Shown piece by piece: positions 62,671-64,000 of a stretch of 64,000 nt of DNA. The stretch covers positions 5,758,713 to 5,822,712 of the forward strand of contig NC_092574.1 in assembly GCF_037975245.1 (NCBI RefSeq), given 5' to 3'. Numbering within the stretch: the first letter of the stretch is position 1; each line of letters opens with the position of its first letter. A program made the position numbers and the translations under genes. The notes under the pieces were generated by a model. That model was given only the letters and a program-made list of their open reading frames with translations, was not told where the DNA came from and searched no databases. Source of the DNA: Apostichopus japonicus (lineage: Eukaryota; Echinodermata; Holothuroidea; Aspidochirotida; Stichopodidae).

Positions 62671-64000
62671 TTTGTTCTCCATAGCACTGAGATGTGGTCG
62701 TGTCAACTTTTTGTCACCGAAGATGAAGATAATGTTATTCCACAGAAAATATTGAAAAGATTAATTTTAAATGGGATATGGATAATAACCTGATGTTACA
62801 TACATTATTTCTGGAATAACCTGTGAGGATATGTAAAAACTAACTTGAAGTTAAAATTACTATCAAAATCTACTGGAATGATTTGTAGGATTTAAAAGAG
62901 GACAGTAATTGTCAGAAAAGGGCCTCGATGTTTTGTGATTCGATTAATTTTTATGACAAAAAGTGAAAAGAAAACAACCAGATTGTGTTCACAATGACAG
63001 CTCTCATTTATTGACAAACAACTGCAAAAACTTCACACTTTTATACAATTACACTCCTACATTTTATATTTGAATTTTTATGGAAGACATTATATTACAA
63101 TGTCTGGTAAAATGTAAGTCCTTACTAATAAATAACACTTCAAACAAATTATGAAAACTTAACTTGGGAATGTGATATACTTCTTTCTACAAAGGTGTTA
63201 TCATTTATGAAAACATTATTACAAACAAGGGAATCTTGGACTAATTTATTACAAAATGAGCTGAGTAGCATTATCTTTATGTTCATTATTTTCCAAGCAT
63301 AATTAATGATCCTCAAATTGGCAGGATATGCTGAAGAGCTTCCAAAGACTAGCAAATCATTTCAAGCAGTAGCTTCATTGATAAACATTCAATCACAACA
63401 TCCAGGGCATTTTCAGTCCCTGGTTTTTTGCAAAGAGTAAAGCCTATGGAACTGAAGTAGCCGTTTATTGGTTGTCCTGATCAATATAAAGCTATGTTTA
63501 TTTGTATTTATAGTCCCTTTCGCCTACAGTAAAACTTTGATAATGCACACTGAACGAGTTTAAGTGAACCAGGAATGTTACCAAAACTGCATCTGATTAG
63601 CATATTTTTACCTTACAATAGGTGATTACAATAACTATAAACCTGGGTGCTTACCTTAACGAATAGTGATTGGGGAGGTCCTAAGTTTACAACTAACTGG
63701 AAGCAGTGAAATCCCTCTTTTGGATTGTAGTATATCAATGGTTGTTGATTTTATTACTACTTCAGACAAAATCATTCTTCCAATTTATTTCTTTATATGG
63801 ATCTGTCCACTGCTTGATTTTCCACATCAATTAATTTCAAAGACACCACACATTAATTGAGTCACGGAACTTCAGTCACAGAACCAAGACTAGGGTACAA
63901 ACATGGGTGGTTCACCAGTCCCTCCTGAGAGAGAGAGAGAAGGTAATGGAATTGCAATAAACATTAACCATCACTATTTGCTTCAGAAGATAACACTATC
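62671..64000. other. Downstream DNA, no gene recognised
   Basis: AT-rich sequence with only short open frames and a (GA)n run near 63930. No family signature is seen on either strand. Confidence 0.45.

Overview
The window reads as animal nuclear DNA. It has split genes with GT-AG introns, long AT-rich introns, tRNA-derived SINEs, many short inverted-repeat transposons and several minisatellites. The repeat mix, together with a tandem pair of MFSD6-like transporters, suggests a marine invertebrate deuterostome. An echinoderm such as a sea cucumber is my best guess, but this is inference because no species marker is present.

Three protein genes can be supported, all on the + strand. Gene 1 (8468-14198, four coding exons, 615 residues) and gene 2 (37918-41203, four coding exons, 594 residues) are tandem paralogs of the MFSD6-like major facilitator family. 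Their intron phases are identical (each junction splits a codon after its first base). The membrane parts match well, while the cysteine-rich extracellular loop and the codon usage differ strongly. Gene 3 (46101-61001) is AIFM1, the mitochondrial apoptosis-inducing factor flavoprotein. Sixteen coding exons join with consistent phases to a stop at 61001; the exon carrying the start codon and mitochondrial presequence was not found.

Layout: 1-8400 is repeat-rich and holds an ancient repeat with a palindromic start, a near-perfect hairpin, a SINE, a fold-back MITE, a strand-switching minisatellite and two copies of a repeat with a hammerhead-ribozyme-like core. 8400-17500 is gene 1 and its probable 3' UTR. 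17500-37800 has no recognised complete gene; it holds a 50-bp satellite array, hAT-like MITEs, a self-complementary AT-rich array, a duplicated 134-bp unit, a second SINE family, a LINE remnant, a possible orphan exon and an inverted pair of TTAA-flanked MITEs. 37800-41300 is gene 2. 41300-46100 is intergenic or AIFM1 intron 1. 46100-62100 is AIFM1, whose introns carry a 63-bp VNTR, a 54-bp VNTR, a SINE and a nested set of hAT-like elements with intact 8-bp target duplications. 62300-64000 holds a third TTAA MITE and nothing else recognised.

The three genes do not form a functional pathway that I can see; the two transporters are related by local duplication. I found no clear novel multi-gene system. 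The most interesting signals are the hammerhead-like motif, the 95-nt hairpin at 1758, the nested hAT insertion and the two triplet-length VNTRs inside AIFM1.
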